Shown piece by piece: positions 8,965 through 20,200 of a stretch of DNA of 64,000 nt (the first letter of the stretch is position 1; the number at the start of each line of letters is the position of its first letter). The translations under genes and the position numbers were made by a program. The notes below the pieces were generated by a model. It saw only the letters and a list, made by a program, of their open reading frames with translations. It did not search any database and was not told the origin of the DNA. Location: NCBI RefSeq assembly GCF_000526775.1, contig NZ_JAGS01000001.1:2790001-2854000 (forward strand), read 5' to 3'. The DNA is from Ruminococcus albus AD2013 (GTDB taxonomy: Bacteria; Bacillota; Clostridia; Oscillospirales; Ruminococcaceae).

Positions 8965-9423
8965 ATGAAAAGATACAGAATATGCTATGACAAAATGCTT
9001 ATAACAAAAGGAGATCTGAGGATAAACGGTGAACTATATGGTGGTGTCGCTGCATACCTTGAATATCAGGTGTTCGATAAGGCAACAGGCGAGGAGATTT
9101 TCTTCACCTGTGGTGATGATGAAGAACCATCTGAGAAAAAGATATGTGAACATTATCTCAATGACTTCTTTGATCTTGCTTATGACAAGGATAACGGTTT
9201 TACTATCATTCCTGCCGAAGAGCTTAAAGAACTGAATGACTGCGAAGTAAAGTACAGATTGAGTATGTTTGCCAAAAGCATCGACATCAACGGTTGTTTA
9301 GAAGATATTCCTATATCCGAAGAAACTTTCGTAAAGATACTCAAAGATAATCCGCAATCATTCGACACAGCAGATAACAATTTCGCTCAGAATTGTGGTG
9401 TTACATTCAACATCATTGGATAA
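8965..9423 (+). CDS. Hypothetical ICE protein under leader element A
   Basis: A 152-aa acidic soluble protein with start ATG 8965 after AAAGGAGTATAAATC. I recognise no family. It begins MKRYRICYDKMLITKGDLRI and may be an alpha/beta fold, with no signal peptide and no catalytic motif I can name. It is expressed from behind structured leader element A, the same arrangement as the SpoVG-domain gene at 10321, so the two genes are probably co-regulated. A bidirectional terminator separates it from the convergent PIN gene. Confidence 0.7.
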   Translation: MKRYRICYDKMLITKGDLRINGELYGGVAAYLEYQVFDKATGEEIFFTCGDDEEPSEKKICEHYLNDFFDLAYDKDNGFTIIPAEELKELNDCEVKYRLSMFAKSIDINGCLEDIPISEETFVKILKDNPQSFDTADNNFAQNCGVTFNIIG

Positions 9424-9442
9424 CAAAAAATACGAATTCTGT

Positions 9443-9478
9443 AAAAAAGCTGCCGACAACAATGCCGACAGCTTTTTT
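9443..9478. terminator. Bidirectional terminator
   Basis: AAAAAAGCTG at the left pairs with CAGCTTTTTT at the right, with further imperfect pairing inside (GCCGAC / GCCGAC region). A-runs and T-runs on both sides serve the convergent genes 8965 (+) and 9888 (-). Confidence 0.8.
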
Positions 9479-9480
9479 GC

Positions 9481-9888
9481 TTAGATCCTATCAAGTAACT
9501 CCGACGGTTTGAGCGCAGGAATTTTACTATCCTTAAAATCACGAATGTTTCTGGTTACAATAAAATCCGCATTGATCCTACTTGCCTGACACATCTGTAA
9601 AGCATCTTCATAATCAGAAGTGAGCATTTCTGCCGCTGAATTAAGGTCGGATGATTTAAGATCAACGACTTCAAAAATCATAAGTATCTGCTTTATTAGC
9701 TGCTCCGTTTTCTTAGGATCAAGTTCCTTGCGCAGGATGTACACAATATTCGGCACGGTGAGTGCAGAAACATATCCATCGATTTTGTTTACCTCGCAGT
9801 ATTTCCAAATCTTTGATGAGTTTTCTACAAAATCCGGTCGATTGCAGAGAACGTCAAGGATCACATTTGTATCAATCAAGATCTTCAT
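9481..9888 (-). CDS. PIN-domain toxin (VapC-like)
   Basis: A 135-aa PIN-domain ribonuclease and the likely toxin of a type II toxin-antitoxin pair. Acidic active-site candidates are Asp6 with Asn8 (MKILIDTNVI), Asp92/Asp95 (SDYEDALQ) and Asp117 in TRNIRDF, the typical spacing of PIN domains that cleave RNA in a metal-dependent way. The length is normal for VapC-type toxins. The start at 9888 overlaps the antitoxin stop region by 17 bases, so translation is coupled and the antitoxin is made first. The pair lies between two leader-controlled genes inside the ICE and probably stabilises it. No damage is seen. Confidence 0.88.
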   Translation of the reverse strand: MKILIDTNVILDVLCNRPDFVENSSKIWKYCEVNKIDGYVSALTVPNIVYILRKELDPKKTEQLIKQILMIFEVVDLKSSDLNSAAEMLTSDYEDALQMCQASRINADFIVTRNIRDFKDSKIPALKPSELLDRI

Positions 9889-10105
9889 GTTTCTTTAACC
9901 TTTCCGCGCGAATTTCTTTTTCATCATAATCATTTTTTAGAACTCCTGTAAGCGAGTCCGTTAGAAAAGAAACCGTAGACTTATGTGAAACCAGTCTGGC
10001 AACTTCTTTTCCGTTTTTGAGTATTATTATCTCGCCGCCTTGCTGAACTTCTTGTAGATACTGACCGAAGTTATTTTGAAAATCAGTTGCTGTTGCAGTA
10101 ATCAT
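9872..10105 (-). CDS. Phd/YefM-family antitoxin
   Basis: A 77-aa antitoxin. The N-terminal DNA-binding part (MITATATDFQNNFGQYLQEV, then GGEIIILKNGKEVARLV) is characteristic of Phd/YefM proteins. The charged C-terminal tail should wrap the PIN toxin and block its active site. The start ATG at 10105 follows GGAGGTGTTTTT. The promoter upstream carries three evenly spaced TTAGCTAA sites, the expected setting for autorepression by the antitoxin or the toxin-antitoxin complex. Antitoxin-first order and gene overlap are standard for this family. Confidence 0.88.
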   Translation of the reverse strand: MITATATDFQNNFGQYLQEVQQGGEIIILKNGKEVARLVSHKSTVSFLTDSLTGVLKNDYDEKEIRAERLKKHEDLD

Positions 10106-10124
10106 AAAAACACCTCCATGTTTT

Positions 10125-10181
10125 TTAGCTAATATAAGTATATCATATTTTAGCTAAAATGTCAATGGATATTTTAGCTAA
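10125..10181 (-). promoter_or_regulatory. Toxin-antitoxin promoter with three operator sites
   Basis: On the minus strand, TTGACA (10165-10160), a 17-base spacer and TATACT (10142-10137) form a near-consensus promoter. TTAGCTAA palindromes at 10125-10132, 10150-10157 and 10174-10181 are spaced 25 and 24 bases apart, with one lying in the spacer. This layout suggests cooperative autorepression. Confidence 0.8.
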
Positions 10182-10197
10182 CGCAGAAAGGCTTGTT

Positions 10198-10285
10198 TGC
10201 TGAATGCCTGCGAAAACTGTGTCTATAGACACACTCCCTCTCCCCCATTATTATTCGCAGGCATTCAGCAGATAATACGGTCTGC
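10198..10285 (+). promoter_or_regulatory. Structured leader element B
   Basis: A perfect 17-bp stem joins 10198-10214 (TGCTGAATGCCTGCGAA) and 10254-10270. The loop holds palindrome copy 3. A small hairpin, GCAGAT / GTCTGC (10268-10285), follows and shares three bases with the 3' arm, exactly as in element A. The SpoVG-domain gene starts at 10321. Confidence 0.72.
10218..10233. repeat. ICE palindrome copy 3
   Basis: Perfect TGTGTCTATAGACACA in the loop of leader element B. Confidence 0.85.
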
Positions 10286-10320
10286 TATAAAATTATAATT
10301 TCAAAAGGAGGTTTTTCCAA

Positions 10321-11115
10321 ATGAGAATCCAAGTATCCGCGTCCAGGTATACCCCACCCGAGGGTGATGCCAACAACACAAGAGGTTTTGCATCAGTCAA
10401 GTTCCAGAACGACAATGGTGATGAGTATATACTTGAACGCATAACCATCAGGGAATCAGCCAACGGAATGTACGTTAGCCTGCCGACCGTAGCACGTAAT
10501 GCCAAGGTCAACGGTTCTCCGGTATATGATTCTAACGGCAATCCCAAAAAAGAATTTACAGAAGTCCTGCACCCTGTAAATAACGCTGCGCGTACTGAAA
10601 TGTGTAACGCTATAATGGAGCGATGGAGGGCGAATGACAGAGAGTATGCAGAGTTCAACATTCTTGGTAATACTCAGTTTGAGATGAGCAAGATCAACGT
10701 CAATCTGCACAGCGATCAGTCAAAACACCTTGTCGGGATCGGCTCGGTAACATTCGGTGATGCTTTTAAACTTGACAGCATCATGGTCAAAGAGGGCAGC
10801 AAGGGCGAATTTCTTGATCTGCCCAGTTATCGCACAAAAAAATATGATCCCGAAACAAAGCAGATAGTGATAGGCGCAGACGGACAGCCTGAGATAGACT
10901 ACCGTGATTTGTTCCACCCGAACACCCGAGAAGCCTATGATAAGCTGACCAATGCAGTCCTGGATAGTCTTCACGCTAAACAACAGGCACAGGATAATAG
11001 CTATGCATACGAACAGCAGCAGAACAACTATAATCAGCAGAGTGCTGCCATTCCCGATTACGATCCATTCAGTGGATTTGAAGATATAACACCGCAGTAC
11101 GGACGCGGAAGATAA
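10321..11115 (+). CDS. Tandem SpoVG-domain protein
   Basis: A 264-aa protein with two SpoVG-like domains. The first (about 1-110) has ASVKFQNDNGDEYILERITI, NGMYVSLPT and a HPVNNAARTEMCNAI helix; the second (about 120-220) repeats the plan with GIGSVTFGDAFKLDSIMVKE, GEFLDLPSYR and HPNTREAYDKLTNAV. SpoVG proteins are small nucleic-acid-binding regulators of about 95 aa, so this is a duplicated version with a Gln/Asn/Tyr-rich tail ending GRGR. ATG follows AAAGGAGGTTTTTCCAA. It sits behind structured leader B and directly before the giant methylase-helicase. It may bind DNA or RNA for ICE regulation or single-strand handling; the specific role is unknown. Confidence 0.8.
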   Translation: MRIQVSASRYTPPEGDANNTRGFASVKFQNDNGDEYILERITIRESANGMYVSLPTVARNAKVNGSPVYDSNGNPKKEFTEVLHPVNNAARTEMCNAIMERWRANDREYAEFNILGNTQFEMSKINVNLHSDQSKHLVGIGSVTFGDAFKLDSIMVKEGSKGEFLDLPSYRTKKYDPETKQIVIGADGQPEIDYRDLFHPNTREAYDKLTNAVLDSLHAKQQAQDNSYAYEQQQNNYNQQSAAIPDYDPFSGFEDITPQYGRGR

Positions 11116-11236
11116 TTTCTTTTCTCTCGGAGAATAAAAAAACAAAACAATAAGCACAAACTTTAATCGTTACTCCCTAGGGAAACAAAGCTATAATCAC
11201 TCCTACGGGAGATTTTGTTGCGAAAGGATATAAATA

Positions 11237-14200
11237 ATGAGATTAAATAATTCAATAGAAAACTGGCAGAATTATCTCAGCTTTTCATCAAATATGTATT
11301 CTTATGGTTATGCGGATATCATGAAAGTGTATTCCGCAGAACCTACCGCAACTGCCGTTGCTACACTAGAAGAATGGAACAGAATGGGCAGATTTATAAA
11401 TCCCAAAGCTAAAGGTTTCATTTTCAGTGACGGACATATACGCTATGACATTAAGGATACAAACGGCGCGTCCGTAAGAAAATGGCAGTTTACAAGTGGT
11501 CACATTCCCTTTTATTATGACCATTTCAACGCCATGAACATAACAGATAATGTTATGCTCGATAATGGAAATGACTTCTCAGTAAACATCTGTGATTTTC
11601 TCTGCGAAATGATGTCAAAAGACAAGTCCCTTTCCGGTGTTGTTAATGAGAATGTAAGGGAAATTGCGGCTTTATCTACTACGTATGTTATCTGCGAAAG
11701 ACTTGGTATTGATAAGAATGAAACATATCTCGACTTATCTGACATTACAAAACTGTCAGATGAAGAAGTCAACCTTACAGCTACAATTACCGCGATATAT
11801 GCAAGGTCAATGCTTAAAGCTGCGCAAAGGACAGTATCTTCTGTAACAAAGGAACAGATAGAAGAACGCAGCAGAAATGTCATGTTTACAGCCGAAGAAC
11901 TTAGCGAATTTGAAGATATTACCGATGCAGTATATGACGAGGAAATATCTGAGAAAACTACTGTTGAAACGGCAGAAGATGAAGAAAAAAAGTATACTGT
12001 ACCCGAAACACTTGAAAATGTCACAGCCGACAATGACAATGATGATATTATTCAGGAAAATAAAAGTGTGGTTACTGTTCAGCCCATATCTGAAGTATCA
12101 GATAACGGCTTAACTGCCGAAAAACAGCAGGAAATATTAGAAACTGCACTTATGATAGAAAACAGCTCTATCAATAAAGAACGTATCAATGCATTGTTTT
12201 CGGGTAATATCAGTGTAAATGCTCTGACCTCTTATGTAAGGACTAATTACAAAGGTAAAAGCTATAACTCGACCAATGATGATATTATCAGCGCATATCT
12301 TGCAAGAAATGATTGTTTCGTAGTCAGATACAATATTGATGGAAATGCGGGAAATCTGTCATTTGATTGGCAGACCGTAACAAACACCATAGATAAACTT
12401 ATCCGTGAGGATAGATTTATAACACCCAAAGAAAAAGACGATACAGCGGAAGAAAAAACCTCGCTTACGCTGCATAAGGTCGGAGATTTTTGGGAAATGT
12501 ACGATAATGATGCCCGGGTTGCTTCTGAAGCACTCGGGCTTTATCTTTCAAGGAAAGGAAAAGTTGCTATGTGCGGCTTTCCTGATAAAGAGAAAGATAA
12601 CTACACTCAAAGACTGCGTGATGCAGGATTTATCATTATAAATGATAATATCCCGGAGAATAAAAAAGAAACTCTCCCTGACAGCATTACCATTAAGTTC
12701 GGAACAGAAAACGATCCCGAACTGACAACAGAAAGCAAGCTGCTTGACGATCTCATAACCAAATACAGAAATGAACATAACGGTAACGATATGAGTTTCG
12801 CGCTTGCAAATGCCATAATCGAGTATCTTGACGAAAAACAGCATACCGAACGTACCGATAAAGATAATAAAGTTGGTTGGTACAAGAAAACTTGGTTTAC
12901 AGTTACCGCAACAATAAGCGGCGAACAGTTTTCATATGATGCAAGATTTGATATAGGTGACGGCAAAGGAACAGGCGGCGGCTCTATAATCGATCATATT
13001 GAGCAGTTTCAGACCGAGATAATCCGTCAGAAACCATATCCATACAATACAGAAGATAGTCAAAACACAGCCAAAAATGCAGTTGACATTTTAATACCGT
13101 ATCTGAAAGCTAATACCGAGCTGACAGAAGAAGAAAAGCTGATACTGTGGGAACTAAAAAGAGATAATCCGATCAAGGGTATACAGCCTGTGTTGGATCC
13201 TAAACTACTCACTCACTATATACCGTCCGGACTTCCGCTGATAGCTGATAACAATGATATTTTCTTTGTGCTGCGGCATGATCGTTTCTATCATCATAAC
13301 AGACAGGAAATTGCAGATTTCTTTGAAACTCATGCAAATGCCAAAGAACGTGAGCAGTTTATCCGTAAAGCTATAAACGAAGAATATTCACAGCTTTCAA
13401 CAGATGAAGAAAAGACCATGGGCTACAAAACATTCGAGGATGGTCTTTGTATATGGGAAGGCAATTATATGTCCCGCACAGCCGAGAATTTCTATTCTTG
13501 GGAAGATGTTGTAACATTATTCGCTGATATGATGCAACGCGGTGAATATCTTGACACTCAGATAATTGACACGCCCGAAACGGTTGAAGATAATGTACAG
13601 GAAGATGCTGCTGCACAGCTGTCATTTTTCGGTGAGCCCGAAACAATGGCGGTCACTACAAAGCCAAAAAGCCGTAAAAAGGATACATCTGAAATAGATA
13701 CACGTCCTATGTTCAATGTAACAGATGACATGGTAAACTATGTTCTTCGATGCGGCAGTGCCACAAAGGGAACACTGGAGCGTATTATTGCACAGTATCA
13801 GAAAGGCAAGTCCGATACGGAAAACGGCGAGTTTCTCAGCCGTGAGTTTAATAGTAGTTTTCGGTCCGAGGGTAATGGGAGAGGGTATATATATTCAGAT
13901 AGTGAACTGATTTCAGCATGGTGGGACAAAGAAAGATTGTGGATAGGCGCAGGCGAAAGCGCACTTAACGCAAAAATGTACAATGTTGCACCTTGGCATT
14001 TAGTCGCTGCAAGGGTAGGTGAGCTGATCGATAAAGGTCAGTTCTGCTCACAGTCTGTTATAGACCGTGCGGCTGAGATGGAAATTAAAGATATCGCAGA
14101 CAAATTGTGGTATCTACATCAGGATGTGGATTACGACATTTATGAGTATTTCATTCCTCGTGAAATGTTCAACGGCGGTTTTCCCGATAGTACCGAGAGA

Positions 14201-17200
14201 ATAAAAAATGATCTTATGGACAGCGAGAAACTGCAAGACTACATTTCAGGGATGACAAAGTTTGTAAATGATTATGAGCAGAACAGAGATATACTCCGTT
14301 TTCATTTTCATAGACCGCGTGAAACCTTAGAACGGTTGAAAGACCTGACTATCGAGCGCAGACAATTCAAAGCAGACCCTGATTTTGAGTTCATACCTTC
14401 GTTTTTTATTTCTGAAGATGAAAAAAATCGTGTAATACAGCATTTTAACTATCAGACAAAATTCAAGATCCGAGATTATTTTGACGATGAAGAACGCACC
14501 ACAAAAGATAAGGTTAAATTCCTGAACAACTTATATTCAGACGGCGGATTTGGCGATAGGGATACAAATTTTTATTACGGTAAAAAGGGCTATACCATAG
14601 TTCACTCCCCTGCTTACGATGAGTGGCAAGGCTGCACAGCCACAATGAACTGGAAAGATGTTGTTACAAGAATAGACAACCTTATCAAAATAGACAAATT
14701 TATCTCTGAGAAAGATAAAAAGGAACAGGAAAAGCTAATTCAGCAGAAGCTTTTTGAAGCTACAAACAAGGAAGAACTTGAAAAGGCAAAAGAGTATATC
14801 CGAAACTTTTGGGACAGCGAGTACGGTGGTGGCAGTGATGATTTTACCGATCTTCACAAAGTCGGCATAGCATACACTACCGTTGATCTGGACGATAGTC
14901 ACTATTTTGAACTTCAGGTATATGCTGACCTTATGGACAATGCTCTGCGCTATTACATCGACAATGAACTTTACAAAGAAGAAAAATACGATGATCTTCA
15001 TTCGTTCAACGAAGATGTACTTTCCGTTCTTGACTTTCAAGAACTCTATGACCAGTTCGATATCAGCAAACTGGAAGAAAAATATAATGCTTCAAAACAG
15101 GAAAAAGAGTCTTTATCAGCGGAAATATCTGTTAATGAATCAGATAATGAGCTGACGGTTATGCAGTATGGTGCTGCACAGCGAAACCTCAAAGCATTAA
15201 ATGAACTGTTTCCTGAGTTCATGCAGAAAGAATACGCTTATATGCGAATGGAAGCCGGGGATGCTTATGAACCGTTAAGCCTTGAATGGCTTTCGGAAGA
15301 TACTTTCTCCATAATGCATTTCTATGACCAGAACGGCGATTTGATGTATGACCCCGATGTTGTTATTAAGGTCGATGCTACTTCTGCGCAGGCAATAAGC
15401 TTTGAAAACTCAAGTCTTGGTATCTATGAAAGCTATACCAGCGGTTTATTTGACCAGGACGATTGCAATAACTTCGTAGAAAAATGGCTTGCGAACATCT
15501 CACATCAGGGTTACAAACCTGTGCGCATAAAAAATTACGATGATGAGATCGTACTTGATACGACATATGCTGAGTTAATGCATGAAAATGATGAAAAGCC
15601 AAACATTGACAGTGACATAATAGGCATTGACAAAATAAAGCGAAATGGTAGTGTAGTCTACTGGAGTTACTTCAATGAAGATGGTAACGACGGTAACGGT
15701 CAGTTTATCGAAATGACCATAACCGAATTTGACATCAATGAAGCTGTAAAGGTAATGAGTGCTGCGGGTGGACGTACAAAATTAGGCTACCAAACATTTA
15801 TAAACTACATTGAAGATCACAGTTCTCAGACAATAGTTGACAAGGGAACAGAAGATTTTGAGGATGTAAAAGCTGAATTCCTGAATGGCGAATACGATAT
15901 TCAGGTCACAGCTGATAATGACAACCGTGAACAGCTGATAGCTGATTTCATTGATAACACCGACCATACCAGAACACTTGTTCCCGACAACATCGGATAC
16001 GCTATCGGCATTTACAGCGGAGAAGCATTTGACAAAACAACTATCGACGAAAATACAAAGAAATACAAGGTAGTTGCTCAGATCGACCGTAAAAACCGCA
16101 TAGCTGTCAAGTGGGATGAACCCGATCTCCCTGAGAGAGTAAAGGATGCCATATCAAAGGTAGCACTTACCTATGACATCGTGGAAGATGATACTCAAAA
16201 AGCAGAGGATGCTGCATTGGACTTTCTCGGCTTAGATGAAGTCGATGATGAGTACACCATACTACGTAATAAAAATGATGCGGTTGAGAATGATACAGTT
16301 CAGCTTTCCATCTTCGGAACACCCGTGTTCACGGAGGAAAATGCTCCTGTTGTGCCTGTAAAAGTCGGTGCTGAAATAGAGTATCAGGACAGGACCTATA
16401 CAGTAACGGCTATCAAGCCCGAACACAATGAAATAGATCTTCTCGATCAGCATACCGGCTGGTATCCAATAACTCGCGTTGAACCGCTTGACGTATTCAT
16501 ATCTGAATATGATGCTGAAGCAGCAAAATCTGTAGTTGAAGCAGCTGCGGTAGTCAACGGACCTCAGAACTATACTATTACAGATGATGAGTTAGGAGTT
16601 GGTACACCGAAAGAAAAATACAAGGCAAACATTGCTGCTATTAAACTGCTGAAACAAATAGAAGCTGAGAATAGGCAGGCAACATCCGAGGAACAGGAAG
16701 TGCTTGCACATTACGTCGGCTGGGGCGGACTTTCGGGAGCCTTTGAAGCAACTAACAGTTCATGGGAAAATGAATACACAGAACTGAAAAATCTGCTTAC
16801 ACCGGAGGAATACAATGCAGCACTCAATTCCGTAGTTAATGCACACTTTACAAGCCCGGTAATTATCAGAAAGATGTATACCGCACTGGAAAACTTCGGC
16901 TTTAAGGGCGGCAAAGTGCTGGAACCGTCCTGCGGTATCGGTAACTTCTTAGGCTGTGCACCGACCGACAAGGCGGCTAACTATCAGTTCACGGGAGTTG
17001 AGATAGACAGTATAACAGGACGTATAGCAAAACAGCTTTATCCGCAGGCAAAAATACAAGTTACAGGTTTCCAGAATGCCGATGTCAAAGACAATTACTT
17101 CGATGTAGTAATAGGTAATGTGCCGTTTGCAAATTACAGCGTGACAGACCGTAAGTATAACAAGTCAAATCACCTGATACATGACTATTTTATCCTTAAA

Positions 17201-20200
17201 TCACTTGATCTGACACGCGCAGGCGGTGTAGTTGCAGTAATTACTTCATCGGGTACGATGGATAAGGTATCCGCTAAGGTACGAACAGAGATCAGCAACA
17301 AAGCAAAGCTGATTGGTGCTATAAGGCTGCCTGACACAGCATTTGAAAAAAATGCCGGAACAAATGCAGTCGCAGATATCCTTTTCCTGCAAAAGCGTTC
17401 AGAACCAAATGCAGACTATGAAGACTGGCTTGAAGTTGACCGCGAAACATATTACGGTCTGCCTATAAATCAGTATTTCATAGATCACCCCGAAATGGTA
17501 TGCGGAACAGTTCTTGAAACAAGCGGCAGATATGGTAATACACTTACTGTCCGAGAAAATGAAGGTGAAACACTTGAACAGGCATTAGATAAGGCTATTC
17601 AGAATCTGCAAGCAACGATCTCCGTTCAGACCATAAACAGACCTCAGCCGACAATAACTGAGGACAACAAAGATGCTGAATGGCTTTCAATACGCGAACA
17701 GTATGAAGCGGATCCCGATATGCGTAATCATACATTCCGTATGTATAAGTCCAGACCGTTCTTTAAAGAGGGCTCTGTACTGGCAGAAGTTGATATAAGA
17801 GATTTCAGTGAGCAAGAAAAAGATATGCTGACATCACTGATAAAACTAATTGACCAGTACAAAGAAACTCTTTATACGCAGAAAAACAGGAGCGATGAAG
17901 AATTTATTGAAGCGCAAAAAGGATTGAATAATCTGTATGACAGCTATACAGCTAAATACGGTCCTGTTCGTGATGTTTTCACAACACGTAAAAAAGCTAA
18001 GATCAGAAAAGTTATCGAAAACTCCGACGATGTCTATAATCTTCATGCACTGGAAACAGAGGATAAAGACGATAGCACAAAACTTGTAAAGGCTGCTATA
18101 TTCAATAGACGTACAGTTTCAAGAGCAATTGAGATAACTCACTGTGATACAACAGTTGATGCATACTCGGTATGCCTTAACACAAAAGCCCGTATCGACC
18201 TTGAATACATTTCTTCACTCGTAGACAAGCCTATCGAAGATTGTATAAAAGATCTGAACGGAACATACATCTTCAGGGATCCCGAAAAGGTGATGGAAAG
18301 CGATATTACAAGCGGTTGGGAAACTGCCGATGAATATCTCAGCGGTAATGTAGCCCGCAAACTGCGCATAGCAGAGGGATACAGTGCTGTATCACCCGAT
18401 TATGCAATAAATGTCGAAATGCTGAAAAAGGTACAGCCCGAAAGGATACCTGTTGGCAGGATATCTGCACAGCTGGGCAGTTCATGGATACCCGAAAAAT
18501 ACATTGAACAGTTCATACGCGAAAAACTTGACGTAGATACAACCGTGGAACATGACCTTGCATCGTCAACATGGCACGTCAATAATACTAACATGGGTGA
18601 CTGGCGAGAATTGTGTTGCAGTGTCTATGGTACCAAAGATATGAATGCATTGAAACTGGTCGATGCATCATTGAACCTGAGAAATGCAAAGGTGGGACAC
18701 GTCGAAGACGGTGCCGATGGCAAGAAACACTATGTAGTAGATCAGGAAAAAACACAAGAAGCTATGAACAAGCAGGATACGGTTAAGGAAATGTTTGAAA
18801 ACTGGATATTCGCTGATCCGTACCGAGCACAAGAGCTTGAAGATATCTTCAACGCGCGTTTTAATGTATACAGACTGCGAACATTTGACGGTTCTCATCT
18901 GACCTTCGACGGTATGAATTCAGACATAACATTAAAAGATTATCAGAAAGATGCAGTTGCAAGAATGCTTTACGGCGGCAGTTCGATACTTTCACACGTA
19001 GTCGGTGCCGGCAAGACATTTGAAATGACTGCTGCGGCTATGGAACTTCGCAGGACAGGACTTGCAACAAAGCCATTATTCGTAGTGCCGAACCACCTTG
19101 TAAATCAGTGGGCTGCGGATTTCGTGAAATTATACCCTGAAGCTAACGTACTGGCTATCAACGGAGGTGATAAAGCAAAAAGGCAGAAAATGACAAGCCG
19201 TATTGCAACAGGTGACTGGGATGCGGTAATAATGCCGTACTCAGTATTTGCAAAGGTACAGCTTTCACCAAATAGAAGAGCGCTGTACTATCAGCAAGAA
19301 ATAGATCAGTGCATTGCCATAGAAGAAGAACAACGCGGCAGCATAAGTGCTAAAGCGGCAGTTACACGACGTAAACAGCTTGAAAACCGACTTGATGCTC
19401 TTGATTACATTATGGATAGAGATAAAAACATATACTTTGAAGAAACAGGCATAGATTATATCTTTGTAGATGAAGCCCACAACTTCAAAAACCTCTATAC
19501 TAATACAAAGTTAAACAACATCAAGGGTATCACTTCAACAGGCTCAAAAATGGCTGAAAATCTCCTGTTGGTAACAAACTATCTGCGAGAAGTCAACGGA
19601 GAGAACAGAGGTACAGTTCTTGCATCGGGTACGATAATCTCCAACTCGATGACAGAACTATATACAGCAATGAGATATGTTGCTCCCTCATACCTGAAAG
19701 AAAAAGGATACTCATCGTTTGATTCGTGGATCGCAGACTACGGCAGACTTACAACAGATCTTGAACTTGATCCAACCGGAACATCATTCCGTTCGATAAC
19801 AAAGTTTAAGGAATACAAGAATGTGACTCTCCTACAAACGGACTTCCACACTTGTGCAGATGTAAAAATGAAAGAGGATCTCGATCTGAAAACACCAAAA
19901 GTCAAAACTCTTGTAGTCGTTACTGAACCTACGGATATACAGAAAGCATTTATAAAAGAGTGTGGAGAACGTGCTGACAGAGTACACAATAAGGAAGTCG
20001 GCAGAGATGTTGACAATATGCTGTTGATCTCAACCGATGGCAGTAAATGCGCCCTCGATCAGAGATTGATTGACCCATCTTATCCCGACGATCCGAACAG
20101 CAAAATCAACATCTGTGTGGAAAATGTGTTCAAGGTATATACAGACACAAACGAAAACAGGCTGACACAGGTGATTTTCCTCGATACGTCTACACCCAAA

